Shown: positions 26,756 to 36,821, counted from the first letter of the stretch. The stretch: 64,000 nt of DNA from Aquirufa aurantiipilula (GCF_019923745.1 NZ_JAANOG010000008.1:62001-126000); one strand, 5' to 3'. A program made the numbers and translations. The notes: generated by a model from the letters alone, not told the origin.

Positions 26756-28009
26756 ATGGCTAATCCCAAAAAGAATAATATTAATTGTTCATTCTGTGGA
26801 CGCAATAAATCGGAGGTAGGAATATTATTGTCCGGTATTGATGGCCACATTTGTGATCAATGTTTACAGCAAGGCTACGAAGTCATCAAAGAAGAATTGG
26901 GGGCTCCTATTGTTAATATAAAGAATTCGAAACAACAATTTGAATTAGTTAAACCTAAAGACTTAAAGGAACATTTGGACCTCTATGTCATAGGTCAGGA
27001 AGAAGCTAAAAAGCATCTTTCAGTGGCGGTATATAACCATTACAAACGACTAATGCAGCCAAGTAATGATCAGGATGTTAAAATTGAAAAATCAAATATC
27101 TTGATGGTGGGTGAAACAGGTACTGGTAAAACTTATTTGGCACGTACTTTAGCTCAAAAACTCCAAGTTCCATTTTGCATTGCCGATGCTACAGTCATTA
27201 CAGAGGCTGGATATGTAGGTGAAGATGTAGAAACCATTTTGACACGTTTGTTGCAAGCCGCTAATTACGATGTAGCCAAGGCAGAGTGTGGTATTGTTTT
27301 TATTGATGAGATTGACAAGATAGCGCGTAAATCCGATAACCCATCCATCACGCGTGATGTATCAGGTGAAGGGGTTCAGCAAGCTTTGTTGAAATTGTTA
27401 GAAGGCTCCATCGTGAATGTGCCACCTCAAGGAGGAAGAAAACATCCCGATCAAAAAATGATTGCAGTGAATACAGAGAATATCTTATTCATTTGTGGAG
27501 GTGCTTTTGACGGAATCGGTCGACATATCTCTAAACGTTTAAATGCACGTCCAATTGGATTTTCGGGTGATGATACCTTCCATGATTCATTTGAGAAGGA
27601 TCAAATCATGAAATATGTTACGGCTCAAGATTTAAAATCATTTGGGTTAATTCCTGAATTATTAGGTCGTCTGCCAGTGATTACCTACCTTAATCCATTG
27701 GATCAAGTGGCCTTATTAGCCATTTTGACCAAGCCTAAAAATGCGATTGTCAAGCAGTATGAAAAATTGTTTGACATGGAAGGAGTGAAGTTAACTTTTA
27801 CCGATGAAGCATTGACCTACATGGTGGAACAAGCCATGCAATATAAATTAGGTGCGCGTGGTTTGAGATCCATCATGGAAGCCATCATGACTGATGCCAT
27901 GTTTGATATTCCCTCTCAAACAGACATTTCAAAATTTGAAGTGGACTTAGCATATGCTAAATTGAAATTCGAAAAAACAGTGTTCCATCAAATGAAAGTT
28001 GTAGCCTAA
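26756..28009 (+). CDS. clpX: Clp protease ATP-binding unfoldase subunit ClpX
   Basis: The 417-residue AAA+ unfoldase delivers substrates to ClpP. The N-terminal zinc domain has Cys11, Cys14, Cys33 and Cys36 (CSFC and CDQC). Walker A is [11 protein letters not shown], Walker B is [12 protein letters not shown], and the pore loop follows in EAGYVGEDV. Sensor 2 is [13 protein letters not shown]. It starts two bases after clpP and is followed six bases later by a small lipoprotein gene. Confidence 0.96.
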   Translation: MANPKKNNINCSFCGRNKSEVGILLSGIDGHICDQCLQQGYEVIKEELGAPIVNIKNSKQQFELVKPKDLKEHLDLYVIGQEEAKKHLSVAVYNHYKRLMQPSNDQDVKIEKSNILMVGETGTGKTYLARTLAQKLQVPFCIADATVITEAGYVGEDVETILTRLLQAANYDVAKAECGIVFIDEIDKIARKSDNPSITRDVSGEGVQQALLKLLEGSIVNVPPQGGRKHPDQKMIAVNTENILFICGGAFDGIGRHISKRLNARPIGFSGDDTFHDSFEKDQIMKYVTAQDLKSFGLIPELLGRLPVITYLNPLDQVALLAILTKPKNAIVKQYEKLFDMEGVKLTFTDEALTYMVEQAMQYKLGARGLRSIMEAIMTDAMFDIPSQTDISKFEVDLAYAKLKFEKTVFHQMKVVA

Positions 28010-28015
28010 ATACTT

Positions 28016-28540
28016 ATGAAAAACAATTTAATCGTTCTCGCCTTAACTTTATTCATTGCTTCTTGTTCACACAAAGGAGCTTATTTTGCTGTTTACAAAC
28101 AAGTGCAGCCTTCTACAAAAGCTATTGTTAGCCCAGTAAAAGAAGAAGAACCAAGCTTATTGGTTAGCCAATCAAATGAACTGTCTGAAGAAATTGCTCC
28201 TATTGTGCCAAGTACATCTGAAGAAGTAAAGCTAGTTTCAGAATGGAATTCCTTACATCAGGAAGTTAAATCCATGAAGCACATGGAGAAAAAAGAGTTG
28301 ATTCAGCACAAAAAAGCATTCAAAGCTCAGCTTAAAGCTCAAATAAAAGAATACAAAACTCAAGCAAAAAAACAAAAACAAGCATCCAGTCCTTCATCTT
28401 GGGATTCCAAAGTGAAAATCGGGGTAATTTTGTTGATTATAGGTATCATTCTTTCGATTTTTGGATTGGGAGCCATTGGAGCAGTTTCTGCTTTCATAGG
28501 TTTGATATTTGTGCTCTTAGGTCTTTTGCATACGTTTTAA
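28016..28540 (+). CDS. Putative lipoprotein with coiled coil and C-terminal membrane hairpin
   Basis: This 174-residue protein of unknown function has a lipoprotein signal (lipobox IASC, Cys17). A Ser/Glu-rich linker leads to a Lys/Gln-rich helix (residues about 85-120, KKAFKAQLKAQIKEYKTQAK) and then two tightly packed hydrophobic helices ending the protein (ILLIIGIILSIFGLGAIGAV). Similar small acylated membrane proteins are common in Bacteroidota envelopes. It is packed between clpX and a hydrolase gene, without evidence that it shares their function. Confidence 0.7.
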   Translation: MKNNLIVLALTLFIASCSHKGAYFAVYKQVQPSTKAIVSPVKEEEPSLLVSQSNELSEEIAPIVPSTSEEVKLVSEWNSLHQEVKSMKHMEKKELIQHKKAFKAQLKAQIKEYKTQAKKQKQASSPSSWDSKVKIGVILLIIGIILSIFGLGAIGAVSAFIGLIFVLLGLLHTF

Positions 28541-28541
28541 T

Positions 28542-29264
28542 ATGAAGGGAATCATCGTCTGTTTACACGGATTTGGTGAAGATCACCGTGTTTGGGATGA
28601 TTTCATACCCACATATACTTGGCCATTTTCTGTTGTTAGCCCTGATTATGCAGGCTGGGATGATTGTCAAAATATGTCAGAATATGCTCAGAAAATTGCC
28701 TTAGCATTGCCCAAAAATAAAGCTTGGCATCTTATAGGGCACTCGATGGGGGGCTATATTGCCTTAGCAATAGCTAAAGAGTTTCCGGAACAAGTGAAAT
28801 CAGTGGTCATGTTGAATTCAACCGTCATGGCTGACTCAGAGGAGAAAAAATTGAACCGGAATAAAACGATGGAGTTTTTACAAAAATTGGGAACAAAAGC
28901 CTTCATTGGTCCTTTTGTTCCCAATTTGTTTTCAGTTGATTTTGTCCAACAAAATCCAGAAGTGATCAAAAGCTTAATCAATCGATACCAAGAATTGCCA
29001 GCCTCAGGTTTGGTAGCAGCTTCCAAAGCTATGCGAGACCGTTCTGCAAGTTTGGACTTTTTGGCATCAACACCCATCCCATTTTTATTTATTCATGGCG
29101 ATATGGATGCCTTAGTTCCTTTGGAAGATGCAGAAAAAGCGACGAATCTTTCTTCCATTCATCAATTAATTCGAATTCCAAATGCTGGGCATCAAGCAGC
29201 TTATGAAGTTCCAGAATTAGTACATTTGGCTATTATTAAGTTTATTAACTCTGTTCATGTCTAA
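28542..29264 (+). CDS. Alpha/beta hydrolase
   Basis: The protein has 240 residues. The nucleophile elbow is HLIGHSMGGYIALA, with the oxyanion loop at CLHGFGEDHRVW. The acid is probably Asp in FIHGDMDALVPLED and the histidine is in IPNAGHQAAYE. It resembles esterases and hydrolases of the MenH/RsbQ type, but the substrate is unknown. It begins one base after the lipoprotein stop and overlaps cmk by eight bases. Confidence 0.85.
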   Translation: MKGIIVCLHGFGEDHRVWDDFIPTYTWPFSVVSPDYAGWDDCQNMSEYAQKIALALPKNKAWHLIGHSMGGYIALAIAKEFPEQVKSVVMLNSTVMADSEEKKLNRNKTMEFLQKLGTKAFIGPFVPNLFSVDFVQQNPEVIKSLINRYQELPASGLVAASKAMRDRSASLDFLASTPIPFLFIHGDMDALVPLEDAEKATNLSSIHQLIRIPNAGHQAAYEVPELVHLAIIKFINSVHV

Positions 29265-29943
29265 AATTATTGTTGCCCTTGACGGCTTTTCTTCTTGTGG
29301 AAAAAGTACTACTGCCAAACGAGTTGCGGCTCAACTGCACTATGCTTTTGTCGATACTGGAGCTATGTACCGCGCTGTAGCACTCTTTTTTCATCGTAAT
29401 CAAGTAGACTGTGCTGATTTAGAGGCTGTTGAGAAAGCCTTGGATGAGGTGCATATTACCTTTGAGTTTAATCCCGAAAGGCAAGCGTCTGATACCTTCT
29501 TGAATGGTGAAAATGTGGAGAATGAAATTCGCAAAATGTACATTTCGGATATTGTGAGTCAAGTTAGTGCCATTCCAACGGTACGTCATGCCATGGTTGC
29601 ACAGCAACAAAAAATGGGCAAAAAGAAAGGCGTGGTGATGGATGGCAGGGATGTGGGAACGGTGGTGTTTCCTGATGCGGAAGTTAAAATTTTCATGACA
29701 GCAGACCCTAAAATTCGGGCGCAAAGAAGAAAATTGGAGTTAATGCAAAAAGGTGAAGATTTACCGATTGAACAAATTGTCGAGAATTTAAAAATACGGG
29801 ATGAGATTGATTCCAATCGAAGTGAAGGCCCTCTTAAACGTGCCGATGATGCCATTGATTTAGATACATCGTATAAGTCCATGGATGAACAAGTGGCTTT
29901 TGTCTTAGAACAAGTTCGACGGGTTCAACATGATAAAAAATAA
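29257..29943 (+). CDS. cmk: Cytidylate kinase
   Basis: The 228-residue nucleoside monophosphate kinase phosphorylates CMP and dCMP. The P-loop is in ALDGFSSCGKSTTAKRVA, followed by YAFVDTGAMYRAVALFF. VVMDGRDVGTVVFPDAEVKIF and KIRDEIDSNRSEGPLKRADDA are the substrate and lid segments. It overlaps the genes on both sides by 8 and 14 bases, so expression is tied to them. Confidence 0.95.
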   Translation: MSKIIVALDGFSSCGKSTTAKRVAAQLHYAFVDTGAMYRAVALFFHRNQVDCADLEAVEKALDEVHITFEFNPERQASDTFLNGENVENEIRKMYISDIVSQVSAIPTVRHAMVAQQQKMGKKKGVVMDGRDVGTVVFPDAEVKIFMTADPKIRAQRRKLELMQKGEDLPIEQIVENLKIRDEIDSNRSEGPLKRADDAIDLDTSYKSMDEQVAFVLEQVRRVQHDKK

Positions 29944-30970
29944 GCATTCCCTTCCTGTTTTAATTGTAGGACAGGGGCTTGCTGGGACCATATTGGCTCA
30001 TACCTTGGACCAAGCTGATGTACCTTTTCATATCCTCGATGCTCCCAAGAATTATTTCACGTCTTCCTTCGCTGCAGGAGGGATATTTAATCCTGTTACC
30101 GGTAGAAAATTGGAGAAATCTTGGCTAGTAGATGAGTTATTTAGCTACCTTTTTCCATTTTATACTCAATTAGAAAAATCCTTATCTGGCTCATTCTTTC
30201 ATCCAATGCCCTTATTTAGACCTTTTGCTAATGAGGAAATGAAAAGTTGGCTATTGGAAAGAAAAGAAAGTATCGATAATGAATACCTTCGTTGGACTGA
30301 TGAAGGAGTTTGGATTGAAAAGGCGGGGTGGTTGGATGTGGAAAATGTATTAAACTGTTCCAAGCAATATTTTCAATCAAAAAATATACGGCAAGAAATT
30401 GCTTTAAATCCGTCTAGTGATTTAGAAATATTAAGAGAAAAGATACTTTTTCAAGGGCAAGCTTATGCTTGTGTTATATTTTGTGAGGGCTTTCATGCTC
30501 AGCAACACAATCCATATTTTGGTCATTTAAATTTCTTACCTGCGAAGGGAGAATTGATGAAAATTAAGTCCAATGATGCTTCCCAGGAATATATTTTAAA
30601 TAAAAATGGCTTCCTTCTCCCTCTAGGAAATCATGAATTTAAAGTTGGAGCTACTTACCGTTGGGATGATTTTTCAAATCAGCCAAGTACTTTGGCACAA
30701 TTGGATTTAAAGAATAAACTAAAATCATTTGGGGTAGATTCCTACGAGGAAATAGAAATGTCTACTGGGGTAAGGCCAGCCACTCAAGACCGAAGGCCTT
30801 TGGTGGGATTTCATCCACATTTACCATTGGCTATTTTTAATGGATTCGGTTCCAAGGGGGTTTCTTTGAGTCCTTATTTTGCACAACAATGGCTAGCCGA
30901 ATGGAAAGGAGAAGGGCAGATAAATTCTGAAGCATCAATTCGTCGATTTTACCATTTATTTTCCACATAA
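29930..30970 (+). CDS. FAD-dependent oxidoreductase (DAO superfamily)
   Basis: The 346-residue protein has an N-terminal dinucleotide fold (LPVLIVGQGLAGTILAHTL). A conserved AAGGIFNPVTGRKLEKSW follows, where D-amino-acid-oxidase-like enzymes contact FAD. The C-terminal FAD site is in STGVRPATQDRRPLVGF and IFNGFGSKGVSLSPYFAQ. The substrate is unknown. Its start lies inside cmk, so it is translationally coupled. Confidence 0.82.
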   Translation: MIKNKHSLPVLIVGQGLAGTILAHTLDQADVPFHILDAPKNYFTSSFAAGGIFNPVTGRKLEKSWLVDELFSYLFPFYTQLEKSLSGSFFHPMPLFRPFANEEMKSWLLERKESIDNEYLRWTDEGVWIEKAGWLDVENVLNCSKQYFQSKNIRQEIALNPSSDLEILREKILFQGQAYACVIFCEGFHAQQHNPYFGHLNFLPAKGELMKIKSNDASQEYILNKNGFLLPLGNHEFKVGATYRWDDFSNQPSTLAQLDLKNKLKSFGVDSYEEIEMSTGVRPATQDRRPLVGFHPHLPLAIFNGFGSKGVSLSPYFAQQWLAEWKGEGQINSEASIRRFYHLFST

Positions 30971-31018
30971 ATCATTAAATTTGGTTTTATTGAAATTGCC
31001 TATTAATCTGAAACCTGG

Positions 31019-34000
31019 ATGAAAAGATTTTTGCTTTTGATTTTGCTGCTTTTTTCCTTTATGCTATCCGGGCAAGACTTCTATCCGAGTCAAAAGAAAT
31101 TCGATAAAACCCGAATTCAGTATCAAAAATTCGTTTGGAAGTTTTTCACCAGCCAAAACTTTGAGGTTTATTATTTTGGTAAAAATGAGGCTTTGGCCAG
31201 AAATACCATTCAAATATTGGAATCTGAATTTCCTAGAATTACCGATATTTTAGGGTATAGTCCATTTAATAAAATCAAACTTTTTGTTTATCCTTCTCAT
31301 CAAGATTGGATACAATCCAATACAGGTATCAGTTTGGATAATGCCGCAGAAGCTAAAGCAGAAAATTTTGCCAAGTTTAAAGTTGAAATAGCTTTTCAAA
31401 ATAATACATCAGAATACAAAAAGGAGTTAGTCAGGGAAGTCACCAAAGTGTATGTAAACGACATGCTTTTTGGTGGAAGTATTAAAGATGCCCTCCAAAA
31501 CTCTCTTTTGTTGTCTGTTCCTGAATGGTTTTCGGAAGGAATTGCCGCCTACATTGCAGAGGGAGATTCTCCAGAAATGAATCAATTTATGTATCAAGTG
31601 GTGGTTAATAACCGGGTGCGTAAACCTAATTTGGCACAAGGGAAAGAGTCCATTTGGTTGGGGCATTCTATTTGGGCTTATTTGGTTAAAACCTATGGAA
31701 AACAGCCCGTTAGCAATATTTTGAATTTGACTCGCATCATTCGTAATGAGCAATCCAGTATATCCAGTACGATCAAAAAACCTTTTAGTAAGTTTTTGCG
31801 GGAATGGTTTGAGTACTACATGAATCAGTCCAAACAGGAAGAAGTTAATACTGTGGCTTTAAATGGATTGAAAAATTTGACATCGGTGGATATGCTGAAT
31901 GATCAAATACTCGGAGATTTTAAAGTTAGTCCAGACGGTAAATGGTTAGCCTATGTTCTAGGGGAATCAGGAAAGTTTCAAGTGAACTTGATGAATTTAG
32001 GCAATCAAAAATCACAAAGTATTTTTCAAACAGGTCTAAAGGATTCAGAACGTATTTCTACCGATCGTGGCCCATTATTATCCTGGGGTAAATCAAATGT
32101 TTTATCCATTCTTTATAGTTCAGAAGGCAATTCCTATTTGCAAACTTATTCTGCTTTGACTGCCAATAAGTTCAATCTTCGAGTGGATAGTAAAAAGAAG
32201 TTGGTGGATTTAAATTGCTTGGATTTTGAGATGGCATCCAATGGACAACGAATGCTGGTTCGTGCATTAAAAAATGGACAGGTAGATGTGGGTATATATG
32301 ATTTGAGACGTAATCGATATACTGCTGTGACCCAAGATGCCAATGATGAAATAGAAGCACATTGGTGGAACAATGGGAATGATGTAGCCTATATTACTGA
32401 GAAATACGTGGATTCAACTTGGAAAGCGAACGTTTCCAAGGATGGTATTTATTCTTTGTACCATTGGAAAGCCGATGAACCATCGACTCCTCAACGCATT
32501 TTTGCTCACCGTGGCTATATTCATAATTTAAGACAAGTGTCTGATACAGCTTGGGCCTTTTTAAGTGAAGAAACATCAGGGACTAATTTGATAAGTTTGC
32601 GTTGGTCTGACACTACTTTTTTTCAAAATAGCGCACGATCAGGTCCATGGAGATCTGCTGAATGGACCAAAGATCTCTTGGTCGTACGTCAAAACGATAT
32701 GCTAACTCAAATGATTAGCACCTATCCAATTGTCTCATTAATCAGTGCTGGCCAAAGTAGATGGTATCCACAAGTGAATGAGTTAACTTCAGTGGACCCT
32801 ACGCTTACTTCAAAGGATAGCCTAGAAAAGCCTTTGATTCGTCGAGCAGATCAGCGTAGAGCAAGGATAGAATTGAGGCAGCAAAGTCAACGATTACGAA
32901 AAGATCCGGGTAAATTATTGGGTCCCGTGGATTATCAGAATTCATTTGTTGTCAACAAATCAGAAGGAAATTTCATGGTGGATCCAATTCGTGGATTGGG
33001 CTATTCTTTTGAGGTGAAGATGAATGATTTATTAGAAAATCATTTGGTTCGGACAGGCATATTTGTGACTTCCAATTTGCGAAATGCAGATTTATGGGCT
33101 GAATATGGTTATTTAGCTAATAAAATAGATTGGTTTGTGCGTTTTGACAGAAAGGTGCTAGATCAAGAGAATGAAAGTTTTTCTCAAAAAGTACGGTATA
33201 ATCGGATTGAAGTTAAAGGAGTATATCCATTTAATTTATTGAGCAAAGTGAGTTTTACGGGGTCATTCAGTTCTAATAGAGCAATCGATCAGTATAGTCT
33301 GGCTACTCCAGAAAACTTGGCTACTTATGCTGGCGCGAAATTGGAATATACCTTTGATAATACGGTACATTTGGGCGAAAATTTACGTACGGGTTTTCGA
33401 ATGAATCTTTCTGCGGAATATCAAACAGGTTTAGCATTGCCCCAAAATTTTAGTCGTATACGACTGGATATGCGTCGCTACATGAAGCTAAGCAATAGTT
33501 TCATATTGGCTGCTCGCTTATCTGCTTCCAATGCTTTGGACGCTGCTGCACCACAAACCATGCTGGGAGGCGTAGATAATTGGTTGTTTATTCAACGAGA
33601 GGGGAGAAATAAGGAGAATCCTATGGGGACAGGTGGTATTGCCCAGCGAGATGTATTTATGAGTGATGTAGCTAGTCCTTTACGTGGTTTTAATGTCAAT
33701 AAATTGTCAGGACAAAGTCATATCCTGTTGAACTTAGAATTGCGTGTCCCTTTGAAATCCCTAATGGGTCCAGATTTTTCCAAATCTAGATTCATGAATT
33801 CATTTCAATTTGCTGGTTTCACGGACATAGGTAGTGCCTGGACAGGCTCCAATCCATTTGCCAGAACCAATGGATTCAATACCAATACCTATGGAGGTAA
33901 TACCAACCCATTTTTAGCTACAGTAACCGATTTTAGAAATCCATTTTTAGTTGGATATGGATTGGGTGCCAGAGCTTATTTATTGGGTTATTTCATCAAA

Positions 34001-34078
34001 TTGGATTATGCCTTTGGTATGGATAATAAAGAAATTAAAGCACCAGTAACCTATTTGTCATTTGGTTACGATTTTTAG
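31019..34078 (+). CDS. Large secreted protein: inactive gluzincin-like domain, beta-propeller and C-terminal outer-membrane barrel
   Basis: The protein has 1019 residues with a signal peptide (MKRFLLLILLLFSFMLSGQ). Residues about 45-280 resemble the MA-clan peptidase domain found before TolB-like propellers, including VPEWFSEGIAAYIAEG. However, the HExxH zinc motif reads REVTK (139-143), so both zinc histidines are missing. Residues about 290-600 contain propeller-type repeats (DFKVSPDGKWLAYV). The last about 370 residues alternate like a beta-barrel and end in LSFGYDF with a terminal Phe, as outer-membrane barrels do. A -7-like TAAATTTG lies at 30976-30983. Function unknown. Confidence 0.7.
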   Translation: MKRFLLLILLLFSFMLSGQDFYPSQKKFDKTRIQYQKFVWKFFTSQNFEVYYFGKNEALARNTIQILESEFPRITDILGYSPFNKIKLFVYPSHQDWIQSNTGISLDNAAEAKAENFAKFKVEIAFQNNTSEYKKELVREVTKVYVNDMLFGGSIKDALQNSLLLSVPEWFSEGIAAYIAEGDSPEMNQFMYQVVVNNRVRKPNLAQGKESIWLGHSIWAYLVKTYGKQPVSNILNLTRIIRNEQSSISSTIKKPFSKFLREWFEYYMNQSKQEEVNTVALNGLKNLTSVDMLNDQILGDFKVSPDGKWLAYVLGESGKFQVNLMNLGNQKSQSIFQTGLKDSERISTDRGPLLSWGKSNVLSILYSSEGNSYLQTYSALTANKFNLRVDSKKKLVDLNCLDFEMASNGQRMLVRALKNGQVDVGIYDLRRNRYTAVTQDANDEIEAHWWNNGNDVAYITEKYVDSTWKANVSKDGIYSLYHWKADEPSTPQRIFAHRGYIHNLRQVSDTAWAFLSEETSGTNLISLRWSDTTFFQNSARSGPWRSAEWTKDLLVVRQNDMLTQMISTYPIVSLISAGQSRWYPQVNELTSVDPTLTSKDSLEKPLIRRADQRRARIELRQQSQRLRKDPGKLLGPVDYQNSFVVNKSEGNFMVDPIRGLGYSFEVKMNDLLENHLVRTGIFVTSNLRNADLWAEYGYLANKIDWFVRFDRKVLDQENESFSQKVRYNRIEVKGVYPFNLLSKVSFTGSFSSNRAIDQYSLATPENLATYAGAKLEYTFDNTVHLGENLRTGFRMNLSAEYQTGLALPQNFSRIRLDMRRYMKLSNSFILAARLSASNALDAAAPQTMLGGVDNWLFIQREGRNKENPMGTGGIAQRDVFMSDVASPLRGFNVNKLSGQSHILLNLELRVPLKSLMGPDFSKSRFMNSFQFAGFTDIGSAWTGSNPFARTNGFNTNTYGGNTNPFLATVTDFRNPFLVGYGLGARAYLLGYFIKLDYAFGMDNKEIKAPVTYLSFGYDF

Positions 34079-34091
34079 CCTACATTAATTC

Positions 34092-35348
34092 ATGGAAAAT
34101 ACGAGTGAACTATTAGCTTCTTTAGCTGCTACCCGACATGCCGCCATCTCCTTGGCTATGGCAAGCAGTGATCAGAAAAATGCCATTTTATCTGAATTAG
34201 CTTCCTTATTGGAAGAAAACAAATTGGGAGTCATTCAAGCGAATGCCCAAGATTTGGCTAATTATGAGGCGAATAATCCCATGCGCGATCGGTTATTGTT
34301 GACCGAAGAACGCATTCAATCCTTGGCAGATAGTTTACGTGATATCATGTTATTGCCTGATCCATCTGGGCAGGTGATTTTAGAGAAACAGCTAAAGAAT
34401 GGTTTACACTTACGGAAACTAGCTGTTCCTTTGGGTGTGGTGGGTGTTATTTATGAATCTAGACCCAATGTGACGATTGATGTAGCTGCTTTGTGTATTC
34501 GTTCAGGAAATGCTGCTGTCCTTCGCGGAGGAACTGATGCTTGGTATAGTAACTCTTTTTTGGTTTCCTTGATTCATCAAGCCTTAGAAAAAAATGGGTT
34601 TTCGAAAGATTTAGTACGTTTATTGCCAACAGATCGAGCTCATGTGAGCACTTTATTAACAGCGACTAAATATATTGATGTCATTATCCCACGAGGATCA
34701 GATGCCTTGATTCAACGAGTACGTAGAGAATCTTTGGTTCCGACTATTGAGACAGGTGCTGGAGTTTGTCATACCTATGTGGCTGAAACAGCTGATTTGG
34801 CTAAAGCAGTTCCAGTAGTGGTCAATGCCAAAGTTACTCGACCATCTGTGTGTAATTCTTTGGATACCATAGTCATTCATGCAAGTAAATTATCTCGTTT
34901 TTTGAGTTTGATTCAGGATGATTTTATTCAATATCACGTTAAAATCCATGCCGACCCACGTTCTTATGCTTTGTTAAAGGCTCAGGCTTATCCTTACTTA
35001 TTTGAGGCAACCGAAGAAGATTTTGGTCGCGAGTTTTTGGATTTTGCTTGTTCCATTAAAGTGGTGGATAGTACTGAAGAAGCTATTTTACATATATCGA
35101 ATTATTCTTCTCGTCATTCCGAGGCGATTATTTCGGAAGATGAGGCAGAGGCTAATTATTTTTTGCAGGCCATTGATACGGCAGCCGTTTACTGGAACGC
35201 CTCTACTCGATTTACCGATGGAGGAGTTTTTGAATTGGGCGCAGAGATTGGTATTTCAACCCAGAAATTACATGCTCGGGGTCCATTTGCGTTAGAGAAA
35301 TTAGTGACAGAGAAATGGGTGCTAGTTGGGAATGGTCAAGTGAGATAA
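34092..35348 (+). CDS. proA: Glutamate-5-semialdehyde dehydrogenase (gamma-glutamyl phosphate reductase)
   Basis: This 418-residue NADPH enzyme catalyses the second step of proline synthesis. Diagnostic segments are VPLGVVGVIYESRPNVTID, RSGNAAVLRGGTDAW, IETGAGVCHTYVAE and KVTRPSVCNSLDTIVIH with the catalytic cysteine, and ASTRFTDGGVFELGAEIGIS near the end. proB is not adjacent in the window. Thirteen bases separate it from the preceding large gene. Confidence 0.94.
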   Translation: MENTSELLASLAATRHAAISLAMASSDQKNAILSELASLLEENKLGVIQANAQDLANYEANNPMRDRLLLTEERIQSLADSLRDIMLLPDPSGQVILEKQLKNGLHLRKLAVPLGVVGVIYESRPNVTIDVAALCIRSGNAAVLRGGTDAWYSNSFLVSLIHQALEKNGFSKDLVRLLPTDRAHVSTLLTATKYIDVIIPRGSDALIQRVRRESLVPTIETGAGVCHTYVAETADLAKAVPVVVNAKVTRPSVCNSLDTIVIHASKLSRFLSLIQDDFIQYHVKIHADPRSYALLKAQAYPYLFEATEEDFGREFLDFACSIKVVDSTEEAILHISNYSSRHSEAIISEDEAEANYFLQAIDTAAVYWNASTRFTDGGVFELGAEIGISTQKLHARGPFALEKLVTEKWVLVGNGQVR

Positions 35349-35398
35349 AACTTTGAAAGAGTTCTGAAGTAGTTTTTACTTTGTCTAATTTCTATACG

Positions 35399-35833
35399 AT
35401 GAAAGCAATAGGTATACTTCTGGCATTTGGTCTGTTTTTTACAGCATGCCAAAGCTCATCCAGCAGTATGGAGGAAAAGAATAAGGCACTGATTGAACGT
35501 TATTTTATTTTGTTTAATCAGCATGATTGGAAGGCCTTGTCGGAAATGTATGCTGACTCAGCCGAATTTAAAGATCCTACTTCTGGGAGGAAGGTCATTA
35601 AAAAGACCAAAGCTCAGTTTGTGGAGGAGTATACTGGTTTGCAACAGCAGTTCCCAGATGTACATGACCAAGTGCTGAACGTTTATCCATCTGGTGACAA
35701 GCAGGTGACTGTGGAGTTTGTTTCTACGGGTACTGGAGCTGATCAAAAGAAATTCGAACTTCCCATAGCTGTTATTTTCCGTATTGAAAATGGTAAGATT
35801 GTACAAGACTTCACCTATTACGATAATTTTTAA
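35399..35833 (+). CDS. Lipoprotein with SnoaL/NTF2-like fold
   Basis: The protein has 144 residues with a lipoprotein signal (lipobox FTAC, Cys17). After a Ser-rich linker, ALIERYFILFNQHDWKALSEMYADSAEFKDP is the typical opening of the NTF2-like cone. The end IAVIFRIENGKIVQDFTYYDNF is the usual last strand. The fold binds small molecules or acts as an isomerase; the role is unknown. The ATG at 35399 starts the signal peptide directly. Its stop overlaps the next start as TAATG. Confidence 0.8.
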   Translation: MKAIGILLAFGLFFTACQSSSSSMEEKNKALIERYFILFNQHDWKALSEMYADSAEFKDPTSGRKVIKKTKAQFVEEYTGLQQQFPDVHDQVLNVYPSGDKQVTVEFVSTGTGADQKKFELPIAVIFRIENGKIVQDFTYYDNF

Positions 35834-36369
35834 TGGCTACTTACATTGCTTTGCTGAGAGGAATTAATGTATCTGGTCAGAAGATGATCAAGATGGTGGA
35901 GTTAAAAGCCATGTTTGAATCAATAGGATTGGAGGCTGTACAGACCTATATCCAAAGTGGGAATGTGTTGTTTCAAAGTGTGGATTTAATGGAAAATGAA
36001 ATGGTTGAAAAGATTCATTCAGCTATTCTAGAAAGATTTGGGTTTGAGGTAGATGTTCAGGTCTTTACTGTGTCCAATTGGAATCAAATTATTGCCAATA
36101 ATCCCTTTGTAAGGCGGGATAATCTGGATGAAGCTAAATTGTATGTGACTTTATTAGCGAAGGAGCCATTGGCAGAAGACGTGGAAAAACTAGCAAGTTT
36201 TGCCTTTCAGGAAGAGACCTATCAACTCATTGAAAGGGCAGTTTATTTATATGTTCCCAAAGGTTATGGAAACGCCAAATTGAGCAATAATTTCTTAGAG
36301 AATAAACTGAAAGTCTCTGCTACTACACGAAATTGGAAGACGATGTTGACTTTGCGAGATATGCTTTAA
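35833..36369 (+). CDS. DUF1697 family protein
   Basis: This 178-residue protein matches the DUF1697 opening MATYIALLRGINVSGQKMIKM followed by LKAMFESIGLEAVQTYIQSGNVLF, and the closing KLSNNFLENKLKVSATTRNWKT. The family is widespread and small, with no established activity. Translation is coupled to the preceding lipoprotein by a one-base stop/start overlap. Confidence 0.88.
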   Translation: MATYIALLRGINVSGQKMIKMVELKAMFESIGLEAVQTYIQSGNVLFQSVDLMENEMVEKIHSAILERFGFEVDVQVFTVSNWNQIIANNPFVRRDNLDEAKLYVTLLAKEPLAEDVEKLASFAFQEETYQLIERAVYLYVPKGYGNAKLSNNFLENKLKVSATTRNWKTMLTLRDML

Positions 36370-36515
36370 GTGATTACCATATATTTTTCGATGTTTAAAT
36401 TATCAGTTTCTTGATAATTATTATTCGTTTTAAATCCATGAGATGAATTGATATACTATTTTCTTTCATTTGCTGAAAGCTCACTTTGAAGAGAGCAATA
36501 TTGAATGAATAATAT

Positions 36516-36821
36516 ATGAAAACGAAAAACAGTGAATTTGTTAGTTTAGATCAATTTATTGAATCTAATTATGGTAATTCTGATAACAATTCGAGGGATC
36601 AATTTGAGTCAGGATATCAACATTTCAAATTAGGCTTCTTGCTTCATGAAGCTCGAAAAAATCAGGGATTAACCCAAGAAGAATTAGCCTTGAAAGTAGG
36701 GACTACGAAATCATATATTTCTAAAATTGAAAATGATGTGAAAGAAGTTCGATTGTCGACCTTGAAGAAAATAGTAAAAGTAGGTCTAGGAGGTCAACTT
36801 CATATATCCATTGATTTTTAA
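36516..36821 (+). CDS. XRE-family HTH protein, antitoxin-like, without its usual toxin
   Basis: The protein has 101 residues. The C-terminal 60 form a Cro/CI-type helix-turn-helix (LGFLLHEARKNQGLTQEELALKVGTTKSYISKIENDVKEV), closely like antitoxins of HigB/RelE-type pairs in Bacteroidota, which follow a toxin of about 110 residues. The 146 bases upstream are AT-rich and hold no complete toxin gene. A short frame ending LLKAHFEESNIE and TGA at 36506-36508 may be the toxin's C-terminal relic. The stop overlaps the convergent dnaX stop within TTAA. Confidence 0.8.
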   Translation: MKTKNSEFVSLDQFIESNYGNSDNNSRDQFESGYQHFKLGFLLHEARKNQGLTQEELALKVGTTKSYISKIENDVKEVRLSTLKKIVKVGLGGQLHISIDF

